41,831 nucleotides of DNA. Origin: Paraburkholderia sp. (GTDB lineage Bacteria; Pseudomonadota; Gammaproteobacteria; Burkholderiales; Burkholderiaceae). A model generated the notes under the pieces. That model worked only from the letters and a program-made list of their open reading frames with translations, did not search any database and had not been told where the DNA came from. Every line of letters starts with the position of its first letter. Positions within the stretch are counted from its first letter, which is position 1. Positions 32,297 through 40,299 of this stretch are shown here, piece by piece. Where the stretch lies: positions 1 to 41,831 of the forward strand of contig JAITTX010000016.1 of NCBI GenBank assembly GCA_031286755.1. Direction: 5' to 3'. A program made the translations under genes and the position numbers.

Positions 32297-33230
32297 TGGC
32301 CGTGATGGACGGCTCGTGGCGCGTGGCCGCCTCGCGCATCAGCCAGTCGCGGAAGACCATCATCCTCGGCAAACTGGCGCACTCGGGGCGGTACACCACG
32401 TAGTAGGCCAGTTCGGACTCGAAGCGGATTTTCGGGAACAGCCGCACCAGCCGCCCGGCGGCCAGATCGTCATGCGCCATGACGCTGCGCGCAAGGGCCA
32501 CGCCGCGCCCCTCGATCGCCGCCTGCAAGACCGCCGCCGAGTTGTTGATCTTCATGCCGCGCGCGGCGGGCACGCCGGTGACTTTGGCTTTCTCGAGCCA
32601 TTTGCCCCAGCTCGGGAAGCGCGCGTGACCGTCCATCGACAGGTCGTGAATCAGGGTGACGGTGCCAAGGCCCGCGGGCGTGCGCAGCCGTCGATTCTGT
32701 CGCCATAGCTCGGGCGAGCAGACCGGGAAAATCTCCTCGCCCATCAACTTCTCCGCCGCGAGGCCGGGCCACGTCCCGGTGCCGTAGCGCACGCCCACGT
32801 CCACGCGCTGGGCGACGAAGTCCACGGGCTTGAGACTGGTCTCGAGACGGACATCGGTATCGGGGCACATGGCCTGGAATCGCTCGAAGCGCGGCAGCAG
32901 CCATTTGGCGGCGAAGGCGGGGCTGACCGTGATGGTCAGTACGCCGTCGGCCGCGCCTTCCCTGAGCCGCTCCAGGCCGAGCGACAGCCTGTCGAAGCCG
33001 GCCCGTATGTCGGGCAGCGCGCGCAGCGCGGCGTCCGTCGTCACCAGCCTGGCCTTGCCGCTGGCGCCCCGAATGAACAACGGGGTGCCGAGCCATTCCT
33101 CCAGCCCTCGAACCAGTTGGCCGACGGCCGCGGGTGTGACGTTGAGCTCCTGCGCGGCCGCCGAAAAACTCTGGTGCCGGGCACTGGCTTCGAATGCGCG
33201 TAGCGCGTTCAGGTAAGCGGGTGTCTTCAT
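32289..33230 (-). CDS. LysR-family regulator, GcvA-like
   Basis: A 313-residue LysR regulator. The HTH (1-62) has LNALRAFEASARHQSFSAAA and VTPAAVGQLVRGLEEWLG, the signature of the GcvA/AmpR subgroup. The effector domain (about 92-300) includes VDVGVRYGTG. The gene is divergent from the SDR dehydrogenase at 33494 across 263 bases and is likely its regulator. Its 3' end overlaps the MFS gene by eight bases. Confidence 0.87.
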   Translation of the reverse strand: MKTPAYLNALRAFEASARHQSFSAAAQELNVTPAAVGQLVRGLEEWLGTPLFIRGASGKARLVTTDAALRALPDIRAGFDRLSLGLERLREGAADGVLTITVSPAFAAKWLLPRFERFQAMCPDTDVRLETSLKPVDFVAQRVDVGVRYGTGTWPGLAAEKLMGEEIFPVCSPELWRQNRRLRTPAGLGTVTLIHDLSMDGHARFPSWGKWLEKAKVTGVPAARGMKINNSAAVLQAAIEGRGVALARSVMAHDDLAAGRLVRLFPKIRFESELAYYVVYRPECASLPRMMVFRDWLMREAATRHEPSITAIK

Positions 33231-33493
33231 CGCGGCAAAGATTTTCTTTTCCAGATCGACACTTTATCTCGTTTGTCATCGGGGCGAAATCGGCGAAGAA
33301 TTTGGCTTGTATGGCGGCTGAATAACTCGTGATGCGCGACTGGAGCGGAGCATTCTGGTGTCGCTGAACATGAATAGCTTTCCTTGTAGATAGCGTGAAT
33401 TTCGATTCCGCCAGGTCCTCATCCAGAAGCGCGATTCGGCCGGCTTTTTCTTCAACCGTAACCTGTTGGACGGCAGGTAGAGAGGGATTTCAC

Positions 33494-34267
33494 ATGAGCA
33501 ATCAGTTCAAGGGCAGGAAGCTTCTGGTCGTGGGCGGCACCAGCGGCATGGGCATGCAGACGGCTCGCATGGTGCTCGCCGAAGGCGGCTCCGCGGTGAT
33601 CGTGGGCCATCGCGCGGACAAGACCGAGGGCGCCCGCAAGGAACTGGCCACGCTGGGCGAGGTGGCGGCGTTGACGGCGGACCTGGCCAGCGATGCCGGT
33701 GTGGCGGCGCTGATCCAGGCCATCGACGAACGGCATCCCGACATCGACCTGCTGGTCAATGCGGCAGGCGTGTTTTTCCCGAAGCCCTTCCTCGAACATC
33801 AGGATGCGGACTACGACCAGTACATGAAGCTGAACAAGGCGTTCTTCTTCATCACCCAGAAGGTCGCCGCCAACCTGGTCGCCGGAGGCCGGCCGGGCTC
33901 GATCGTCAACATCGGTTCGATGTGGGCGAGACAGGCCATCGCGGCCACGCCGTCTTCGGCCTACTCGATGGCCAAGGCGGGCCTGCACTCGCTCACGCAG
34001 CATCTGGCGATGGAGCTGGCGCCGAAGCGCATCCGCGTCAATGCGGTGTCGCCGGCAGTGGTGCAAACGCCGATCTACGAAGGCTTCATTCCGAAAGCCG
34101 AGGTGCACGGCGCGCTGCAGGGTTTCAACGGCTTTCACCCGATTGGCCGCGTTGGCACCGCGCAGGACGTTGCCGAAGTGGTCACCTTCCTGCTTTCGGA
34201 GAAGGCGGGCTGGGTCACCGGCGCCATCTGGGACGTGGACGGCGGCGTGATGGCCGGCCGCAACTGA
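33494..34267 (+). CDS. Short-chain dehydrogenase/reductase (SDR)
   Basis: A 257-residue classical SDR. The cofactor motif GGTSGMG (14-20), NAAG (88-91) and the catalytic triad S141, Y156, K160 (YSMAK) are intact. A His-Arg pair after strand 2 (VGHRADK) suggests NADP preference. It is a soluble oxidoreductase acting on an alcohol/ketone pair of unknown identity. AGAGGGA lies just before the ATG at 33494; an upstream in-frame start at 33395 is not supported. It is a single gene divergent from the GcvA-like regulator, so its expression is probably under that regulator. Confidence 0.88.
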   Translation: MSNQFKGRKLLVVGGTSGMGMQTARMVLAEGGSAVIVGHRADKTEGARKELATLGEVAALTADLASDAGVAALIQAIDERHPDIDLLVNAAGVFFPKPFLEHQDADYDQYMKLNKAFFFITQKVAANLVAGGRPGSIVNIGSMWARQAIAATPSSAYSMAKAGLHSLTQHLAMELAPKRIRVNAVSPAVVQTPIYEGFIPKAEVHGALQGFNGFHPIGRVGTAQDVAEVVTFLLSEKAGWVTGAIWDVDGGVMAGRN

Positions 34268-34296
34268 TGCGCGGGGCAGGGTGTTTTGGGCTACAA

Positions 34297-34353
34297 CGGC
34301 CACGCGACGCAAGGCTGGATGGGCTGTAGCCCGCAAGCCTGCATGCGTGGCCG
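34297..34353. repeat. Nested three-stem hairpin between convergent genes
   Basis: Three perfect complementary pairs are nested: CGGCCACGC (34297-34305) with GCGTGGCCG (34345-34353), AGGCT (34312-34316) with AGCCT (34336-34340), and GGGCT (34321-34325) with AGCCC (34328-34332). The result is one long interrupted stem with a two-base apex and small internal loops. It lies 30 bases past the SDR stop and about 105 before the porin stop. It may be a bidirectional terminator or a structured RNA element. Confidence 0.5.
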
Positions 34354-34442
34354 GGGGAAGTAGCGGGTTGGCGCGCGCCGTCGCGCGCGTCCGCGGTGTC
34401 TTCGTAACGAGGGAACAGCACCGGCGCAAATCGCATGAACTG

Positions 34443-34457
34443 GCGTGCAGTGCACGC
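34443..34457. repeat. 15-base palindrome abutting the porin stop codon
   Basis: GCGTGCA (34443-34449) and TGCACGC (34451-34457) flank a single G and directly follow the porin TGA on the minus strand. With only one centre base it cannot form a normal hairpin loop without opening pairs, so a protein-binding site or weak terminator are both possible. Confidence 0.3.
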
Positions 34458-35543
34458 TCAGAAGAAATGTTGGATACCGACCGCCACACCGACCTGCGAG
34501 TTGCCGCTAGCCGGGCCGGCGCCCAGCAGCGAGGCCACGGCGTTCCCGCCAGACGCATGTTGATACATCACCTGCTGATACAGCACCGTGCGTTTGGATA
34601 ACGAATAAAGATTCGACAAACTCACGGTCACCCAGTGGCCGCCGTCGAGATTCTCGACGGATCCGCCAACGCCCACCGTATCGACACTGGCGAACGTGTA
34701 GCTCACCCCTGCGTCGGCGGTGTTGGCACTGGCGCTTTCGCCTGGCACGTCGATACGCGTTTGCGTGAACAGCGCATGCAGCAGCCAGTTGCCCGCCGCA
34801 TAGGTACCGCCGACGCCCCAATTCTGGACATGGTTGGCGACCATGCCTTGCGTGGGCAAGGGCGTGCCGAGAAACGACTTCAAACCCGTGAAGTTGACGA
34901 GTTCGAGAAAGCGGTCGTTCTCGTTCGTGTACACGGCGCCCAGTTTCAGCGGCCCATTCTTGTATTGAACGGTGAAGCCGTAGTTTCTTCCCTGCGCGAA
35001 ATTACCGGCCTGATTGCCGAAACCGAATTGCGCGCCAAACGAAAAACCGAAGTATGTCGGGCTCACGTATTTCGCCGAATTGTCGAATTCGAAGGTATTG
35101 GCGAGTTCGTCGAGATTGCCCTGGTGGAAGGTGTTGAAGCCGCCACCGACCCAGCCTGTGCTCATTGGCGAAAGCACGTCGAACATGAAGCTCGGCTGGT
35201 GCCCCAGTTTCAATGTGCCGTATCGGCTCGATGCCAGCCCCACAGTGGCTTCGCGCTGAAAGAGTTGATTCGGGACGGTCAGTTTTCCGCTGCTGGGCAG
35301 AAATCCGGATTCAAGCCTGAAAATGGCGGACAGGCCGCCGCCGAGATCTTCGCTGCCGGTGAGGCCGAAGAAGTCCGGAATGAAATTTCCGTCCTGGGTG
35401 CCATAGAGTGATTTTCCTCCGACGTTGCTGAAGTACGAAACACTGGTATCCAGATTCCCGTACAGCGTGACGCTGCTCTGTGCGTGAGCCCATGAAGCCG
35501 AAAAAAGTGCCATTGCGGCAGCCGTCATCAAGCGCTTTTTCAC
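34458..35543 (-). CDS. Gram-negative porin (OpcP/OmpC-like)
   Basis: A 361-residue outer-membrane porin. A signal peptide (1-21, cleavage after AHA) is followed by QSSVTLYGNLDTSVSY, the standard first strand of betaproteobacterial trimeric porins (PF13609). The L3 constriction region includes FRLESGF and RYGTLKLGHQ. The chain ends in GIQHFF with the C-terminal Phe needed for BamA recognition. It is last in the leftward MFS/hydrolase/porin arm, 33 bases after the hydrolase, so it is likely co-transcribed and serves uptake of the island's substrate. Confidence 0.92.
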   Translation of the reverse strand: MKKRLMTAAAMALFSASWAHAQSSVTLYGNLDTSVSYFSNVGGKSLYGTQDGNFIPDFFGLTGSEDLGGGLSAIFRLESGFLPSSGKLTVPNQLFQREATVGLASSRYGTLKLGHQPSFMFDVLSPMSTGWVGGGFNTFHQGNLDELANTFEFDNSAKYVSPTYFGFSFGAQFGFGNQAGNFAQGRNYGFTVQYKNGPLKLGAVYTNENDRFLELVNFTGLKSFLGTPLPTQGMVANHVQNWGVGGTYAAGNWLLHALFTQTRIDVPGESASANTADAGVSYTFASVDTVGVGGSVENLDGGHWVTVSLSNLYSLSKRTVLYQQVMYQHASGGNAVASLLGAGPASGNSQVGVAVGIQHFF

Positions 35544-35576
35544 GTGTTCTCCAGATGATGTTTTATTTGAATGGCG

Positions 35577-36464
35577 TTATTCGATGCCGAGGCTCGATTC
35601 CCCGCGTGCCACAGCGATGATCGAATTGAGCCATGGGTTTCCCGGCTCGCGAAAGAGATCGAGAATGTTGTAGTGGTGGCGGCCCGCCACGGCGGTGAGA
35701 TGATGCACGTCGCGCCACTGGCCACCTAGCAGCGTGCGCTGCATCTGAAATCCCGCCGTTTCGCCTTCGCCTACGAGCGTGTAGATGGGCGCCGTGCTGT
35801 GCCGCGCGAGCCGCGCGGGGCTCAGCCGTGCCGCGTTCGCTGCGTCGAGGCCGAGTGCGCGATTGATGCTGGTTTCGACGAGCGGCACGAGGTCGAACAC
35901 GCCGCTCAACGCAATCGCGCCCCGCACCGGAGCGCTCGCGCCGTTCTCGTTGCCGTGGGCGGTCAGCATCATGGCGGCGAGATGGCCGCCCGCCGAATGG
36001 CCCATCACGTAGATGCGATTCGCGTCGATGCCCAGGCGTGCGGCATTGCGGTGCAGCCAATGTATTGCCTTGCGCGTTTGCGCGACCATCGTGTCGAGCG
36101 AGGCGCCGGGCGCGAGCGCGTAGTTGTTGATGGCCACGGTAATGCCCGCGCGGACGAGTAGTGGCGCGACGAACGAAACGTCGCGCTTGTCGCCCGCTTG
36201 CCAATAGCCGCCGTGGATGAACATCACGGCGCACGCGTCGCGGCGCGCGGCGGGGAAGATGTCGATGCGCTCGTCGCCGGTGTCGCCAAAGCGCGCGTCG
36301 GCAACGTGCTCGAGCGCCTCCCGCGCGCTCGCCGAATGACGCTGCCAGTCGCTCATCAGTGCGAGCGCGTCGGGATGGCGCGCTCGCAGGTTGTAGTTCG
36401 CTTCGCAATCGGCTGGCGTGTGGCGCCCGGACAGGGTTGGGTTGCGCATAAGCATCTCCCGCAT
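35577..36464 (-). CDS. Alpha/beta hydrolase (BD-FAE/arylformamidase-like)
   Basis: A 295-residue alpha/beta hydrolase. The oxyanion motif HGGYW (84-88) and the nucleophile elbow GHSAGGH (Ser157) are clear; the catalytic His is probably in AVAGRHHYNIL near residue 265, and an Asp precedes it. HGGYW rather than HGGG points to the esterase/N-formylkynurenine formamidase-like group. It may hydrolyse an ester, amide, formyl group or ring-cleavage product. ATG 36464 has GGAG six bases upstream; 36476 and 36449 (GGGAG six bases before) are also possible. It is between the MFS gene (28 bases) and porin (33 bases) on the same strand. Confidence 0.82.
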   Translation of the reverse strand: MREMLMRNPTLSGRHTPADCEANYNLRARHPDALALMSDWQRHSASAREALEHVADARFGDTGDERIDIFPAARRDACAVMFIHGGYWQAGDKRDVSFVAPLLVRAGITVAINNYALAPGASLDTMVAQTRKAIHWLHRNAARLGIDANRIYVMGHSAGGHLAAMMLTAHGNENGASAPVRGAIALSGVFDLVPLVETSINRALGLDAANAARLSPARLARHSTAPIYTLVGEGETAGFQMQRTLLGGQWRDVHHLTAVAGRHHYNILDLFREPGNPWLNSIIAVARGESSLGIE

Positions 36465-36492
36465 TGGGATCTCCATGAGGACCGCGCCGCGC

Positions 36493-37767
36493 TCAGTGCG
36501 CGATGGCCGCGGCCGGCGCGGCGGCGCGCTTCGAAGCGATCACGAGCAGCGCGCCCAGGATCACCACCTCGACCGCGACGAACGCCATGAACGCCGCCGT
36601 GAACGAGTGCGTGAGATCGACCACGGCGCCCATGAGCGTTGGCGCGATGAAGGTCGAGACGATGCCGCCCAGTTCCGCGTAACCGATGGCCGTTGCCGCG
36701 AGCTTTTCGCCGTAGTTCTCGCTCACGAGGCTGAAGATCGCGCCGCCCGAGAGCACCACCACGCCGCTTGCGCCCGCGATGGCGAGCAGCATGCCCCACG
36801 ACATCGCATAGTGGGTGGCCGCCGCGAAGCTCAGCGCCGAGAGCACCGAGAGCGCCGCGCCGAGGCGGATCATCGTGATGCGCGACATGCGATCGGAGAG
36901 CCACCCGCCCACGAGCAGGAACGCGACCTGGGAAAGGCCCATCAACGTGCCGATCAGCGCGGCGTGCTGCATGGGCATGCCTTGCTGCTGGATGAATGCC
37001 GGCACGACCCATGTGGCCATCGCGGCGAGCGCGAAGGTGTCGCCGAAAATGGCGATCCAGCCGATATAAATCCAGCGCGCGCGGAAGATCTTCGAGAGCG
37101 CCACCTCGCCGCCGTGGTGCGAAGGCTCGGCGCCGGCCTGCCAGCGAAAGCCCGCGATGCCGATGTCCTGGGGGCCGCCCTTGATGGTCAGCATGCCGAT
37201 CACGCCGACGAGCAGTGTGAGACAGCCGAGCGTGACGAGGAATGCACGCCAGCCAAGCGAAATGGCCATCGGAATGCCCACGGCGAAGTCGAGCGTAATG
37301 GCGAGGCTGAAGGCGGCGAGCAGCGTGCCCATGGTCGCGCCGTGGCGCTCCGTGGGGAACCAGCCGACGATCAGCTTCATCGTGCCCACCCACACGGCAG
37401 CGTCGAAAAAGCCGATCAGGAGCCGCGCGCCAACGAGTTGCGCGAAGTCGCCCGCGGCGGCCTGCGCGAGCATGAAGACGCCCGTGCCCAGCAGTCCGAT
37501 CGCAAAGAGCTTGCGCGCGGACCATTTGCGCGCGAACGGCGACCAGAACAGCATGCCGATGCAATAGGTGATCGCGAACGCGCCTTGCACGAAGCCGGCT
37601 TCGGCGGGGCTCAGATGCAGCGTGTGCGAAACGAAGGTCATCACGGCGGCGAAGCCGTACCAGTCGCCGGCGAGAAAGAGCTCGCCCAGAATGCCGATGG
37701 CGAGCGCGTAGTATTGCCACCGGCGAATCGCCCGGCGCTGGGTCGGGCTGGTTTGTGTCCAAAACAT
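36493..37767 (-). CDS. MFS transporter, probable aromatic acid importer
   Basis: A 424-residue, twelve-helix major facilitator protein of the anion:cation symporter type. Features include DWYGFAAVM in helix 1, SPFARKWSARKL at loop 2-3, GWFPTERHGATMGT after helix 4, SDRMSRIT at loop 8-9 and SENYGEKLAATAIGYAELGG near helix 11. These occur in tartrate/phthalate/aromatic acid transporters. ATG 37767 has AGGAGA six bases upstream. It heads the leftward arm and is divergent from the dioxygenase across 254 bases that contain a perfect inverted repeat. Confidence 0.88.
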   Translation of the reverse strand: MFWTQTSPTQRRAIRRWQYYALAIGILGELFLAGDWYGFAAVMTFVSHTLHLSPAEAGFVQGAFAITYCIGMLFWSPFARKWSARKLFAIGLLGTGVFMLAQAAAGDFAQLVGARLLIGFFDAAVWVGTMKLIVGWFPTERHGATMGTLLAAFSLAITLDFAVGIPMAISLGWRAFLVTLGCLTLLVGVIGMLTIKGGPQDIGIAGFRWQAGAEPSHHGGEVALSKIFRARWIYIGWIAIFGDTFALAAMATWVVPAFIQQQGMPMQHAALIGTLMGLSQVAFLLVGGWLSDRMSRITMIRLGAALSVLSALSFAAATHYAMSWGMLLAIAGASGVVVLSGGAIFSLVSENYGEKLAATAIGYAELGGIVSTFIAPTLMGAVVDLTHSFTAAFMAFVAVEVVILGALLVIASKRAAAPAAAIAH

Positions 37768-37866
37768 GAAGGGTCTCCTGATCCTGGCGGTGAGGCGGGC
37801 ATGGACGAACGCATGGCGATCCGGCCGCGCGGCCCGCTCGAGTGCCGTGCGGTGAACGCATTGTTG

Positions 37867-37884
37867 GGCAACGAAAGCGTTGCC
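37867..37884. promoter_or_regulatory. Perfect inverted repeat in the divergent promoter of the aromatic island
   Basis: GGCAACG (37867-37873) and CGTTGCC (37878-37884) are perfect complements around AAAG. It lies 100 bases from the MFS start and 138 from the dioxygenase start, so it could be an operator controlling both arms. AraC proteins more often bind direct repeats, so a different regulator is possible. Confidence 0.45.
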
Positions 37885-38021
37885 GCAGTCCGGAAAATGA
37901 CGCGGACATCCTATTCCTGCATCGAATTGCGGCCGCATCGTCACAGCGCTTTCGCGCGTCGATAAGATCGCCTTACGCCTTGCATTCGCAGCCGTGTCTT
38001 CCCGGAGAAGGAGCGCCATTC

Positions 38022-39056
38022 ATGACTTCAACGCTGTCCCTCGCTGTGTTCCCCGCTGTGTCCCCCACCTCGTCCGTGGCCACGAAGGCCGCGAGCACTC
38101 GATATTTCGCGCCCCGGCGCCTTGGTCACGTCAATTTGTGGGTCGACGATCTAGGCCGCTCGGAGCAGTTCTATCGCGACGTTTGCGGCCTGAACATCGA
38201 GTTCTGGGAGCCCGATCTCCAGGCGACCTTTCTCGGCACCGGTCACACGCCGCACGACCTCGGCATGATGAAAACGACGGGCGGCGTGGATCGCTACGGG
38301 CGCAACGGCTTGCTGCAATTGCCCGGCACGATCGGCCTCGCGCCGGGCCTCAATCATCTGGCGTGGGAACTGGAGAACGAAGCGGAACTGGTGGCAGCAT
38401 GGCGGCGTTTGAAGGCGGCGGGCGTGCCGCTCGATTTGACCGTCGACCATCAAGTCGCGCACAGCGTCTATGTGTTCGATCCCGACCGCAATTACAACGA
38501 GTTCTATTGCGACACGGTGAAGGACTGGCGCTCGGTGTTGAACGGCGAAATGGAATTGCTCACGAGCGTCTGGGACCCGGCAGCCCAGGAGCCGTCGACG
38601 ACGGGGCTCTACGACGACGCCCCCGCGCTGCGCCACGTGCAAGGCGCGGCCGTGCACCCGCGCCGGATCACGCACGCGGTGCTCGTGACCCCGAAGCTCG
38701 ATGCGATGCTCGAGTTCTACACGCGCATTGGCGGCCTGCATGCCGTGCACCGGGCTAATGGTGTCGCCTGGCTCGGCGCGAGTCATGCCGCCTATCCGTA
38801 CAACCTCGTGCTGGTCGAGGGTGACGAAGCCACCTATCATCACGCGTCCTTCGAGCTCGCCGACGAAGCCAGCTTCGATTCCGCGCTCGCCGCGCTGCGC
38901 ACGCGGGACATTGCGCCGCTGCGTGTAGTCGATGTGCCTTGGAAACGCGCGCTTTTTCTCGCGGACCCCGACGGCCAGTGCAGCGAATGGTATGTGCGCC
39001 GCGAGGGTTTCGCCGATGTCCCGCGGGGATCGGCCGATACGCCGTGGCTCGTCTGA
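38022..39056 (+). CDS. Two-module VOC protein, probable extradiol-type ring-cleavage dioxygenase
   Basis: A 344-residue protein with two vicinal-oxygen-chelate modules. Module 1 carries H36 (GHVNLWV), H112 (NHLAWEL) and E160 (NEFYCD). Module 2 carries H218 (THAVLV), H274 (YHHASFEL) and E322 (CSEWYV). Type I extradiol dioxygenases have this double-module form, but normally only the C-terminal module keeps the 2-His-1-Glu iron site; here both look intact. With the FAD hydroxylase downstream it probably cleaves a dihydroxylated ring (catechol or a heterocycle). The N-terminal 25 residues are Ser/Thr/Ala-rich and look disordered. AAGGAG lies eight bases before ATG 38022. It is 76 bases from the monooxygenase. 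Confidence 0.83.
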   Translation: MTSTLSLAVFPAVSPTSSVATKAASTRYFAPRRLGHVNLWVDDLGRSEQFYRDVCGLNIEFWEPDLQATFLGTGHTPHDLGMMKTTGGVDRYGRNGLLQLPGTIGLAPGLNHLAWELENEAELVAAWRRLKAAGVPLDLTVDHQVAHSVYVFDPDRNYNEFYCDTVKDWRSVLNGEMELLTSVWDPAAQEPSTTGLYDDAPALRHVQGAAVHPRRITHAVLVTPKLDAMLEFYTRIGGLHAVHRANGVAWLGASHAAYPYNLVLVEGDEATYHHASFELADEASFDSALAALRTRDIAPLRVVDVPWKRALFLADPDGQCSEWYVRREGFADVPRGSADTPWLV

Positions 39057-39132
39057 GTCTCAATCGCGCGAGCGCGGATTCGCGTCCACGGGCGCATGTG
39101 CATGCAGGGACGCAACACAAGGAGAGCAGAAC

Positions 39133-40299
39133 ATGAGCAAGACACTGTCGGCGGTTATCGGAGGCGGCGGTCTCGGCGGCCTCGCCACTGCAGGCGCGCT
39201 GGCCCAGCGAGGCTGGGACGTGACGGTCTACGAACGGCAGAGCGCGCTGCGCGCCTCGGGCTCGGGCATCTACATCTGGGAAAACGGCTTGCGCGTGCTC
39301 GAAGCGCTGGGAGCTTATGACGACGCGGTGCGCGACGCATTCGAAGGGCGCGCGTTCGAGCAGCGCGACCAGCATGGCGTTGTCATCGATTCGGCGCCGG
39401 TCGGGCCCGGCAAGCGGCTCATTACCGTCAAGCGCAGCCAGTTGCTCGATGCATTGCGCGACGCTGCACTGCGCGCGGGGGTGAAGGTCGTCACGTCGGC
39501 GGAAGTCGTCGGCGCGACGCCGCGCGGCGAGCTGCGCTTCGCCAATGGCGACGTGGCGCGCGCGGATCTCGCGGTCGGGGTCGATGGCATCTGGTCGCGC
39601 GTGCGCGAGGCGCTCGGGCTCGAAACGTACCATCAGCAGACGGCCGAAGGCGCGTTGCGCACGGTGATCGAGCGAAGGTCGGGCGACATTCTCGCCGAGG
39701 ACGCGGGCAAGTACATCGAGAACTGGAACGGCGCTCGCCGCTTGCTCGTCACGCCGATCAACGAGACGCAGATCTATCTCGCGCTGACCTGTCCCGAGAG
39801 CGATTGCGCGGCGCGCGACACGCGTGTCGACAAGGCGCTATGGAGCAGCGCGTTTCCCCGGTGGGCGCATCTCATCGACCGTATCGGCACGGAAGTGAGC
39901 TGGGGTGTGTACAGCATCATCCAGTGCAGCGCGTGGTCGGCGGGGCGCACGGCCATTCTCGGCGACGCCGCGCATGCGCAGCCGCCCAATCTCGGCCAGG
40001 GCGGCGGCATGGCGATGCAGAACGGACTGGCGCTCGCGTGCGCGCTCGAGGGCGCCGATCACGCGGAGGCCATTCCCGCCGCGCTCGAAGTGTGGGAGGC
40101 GCGCGAGCGTCCGCTCGTTGATCATTGCCAGAAGTGGTCGACGCTCTACGGCGAGGTGGCGTTCTTGCCCGACGAAGTGCGAACCACGACGATCCGCGCG
40201 GCAATGAGCCATCCGTGGGTGATCGAGCAGATCAACCGCGCCGCGCACCACGTACCGACCGGCACGGGCGAACGGGTTCGCGAGGTCAATCCCGCTTGA
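39133..40299 (+). CDS. FAD-dependent aromatic ring monooxygenase
   Basis: A 388-residue single-component flavin hydroxylase (class A). The FAD motif GGGGLGG (10-16) ends in a Glu (YERQ, 33-36). The DG fingerprint is in VGVDGIWSRVR near residue 155, and the GD motif is in ILGDAAHAQPPNLGQGGGMAM near 277. Family members are salicylate hydroxylase, 6-hydroxynicotinate 3-monooxygenase and 3-hydroxybenzoate hydroxylases. It would use NAD(P)H and oxygen to add (or exchange a carboxyl for) a hydroxyl, giving the substrate of the preceding VOC enzyme. A strong AAGGAGA precedes ATG 39133. Its last 14 bases overlap the AraC gene tail to tail. Confidence 0.9.
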   Translation: MSKTLSAVIGGGGLGGLATAGALAQRGWDVTVYERQSALRASGSGIYIWENGLRVLEALGAYDDAVRDAFEGRAFEQRDQHGVVIDSAPVGPGKRLITVKRSQLLDALRDAALRAGVKVVTSAEVVGATPRGELRFANGDVARADLAVGVDGIWSRVREALGLETYHQQTAEGALRTVIERRSGDILAEDAGKYIENWNGARRLLVTPINETQIYLALTCPESDCAARDTRVDKALWSSAFPRWAHLIDRIGTEVSWGVYSIIQCSAWSAGRTAILGDAAHAQPPNLGQGGGMAMQNGLALACALEGADHAEAIPAALEVWEARERPLVDHCQKWSTLYGEVAFLPDEVRTTTIRAAMSHPWVIEQINRAAHHVPTGTGERVREVNPA

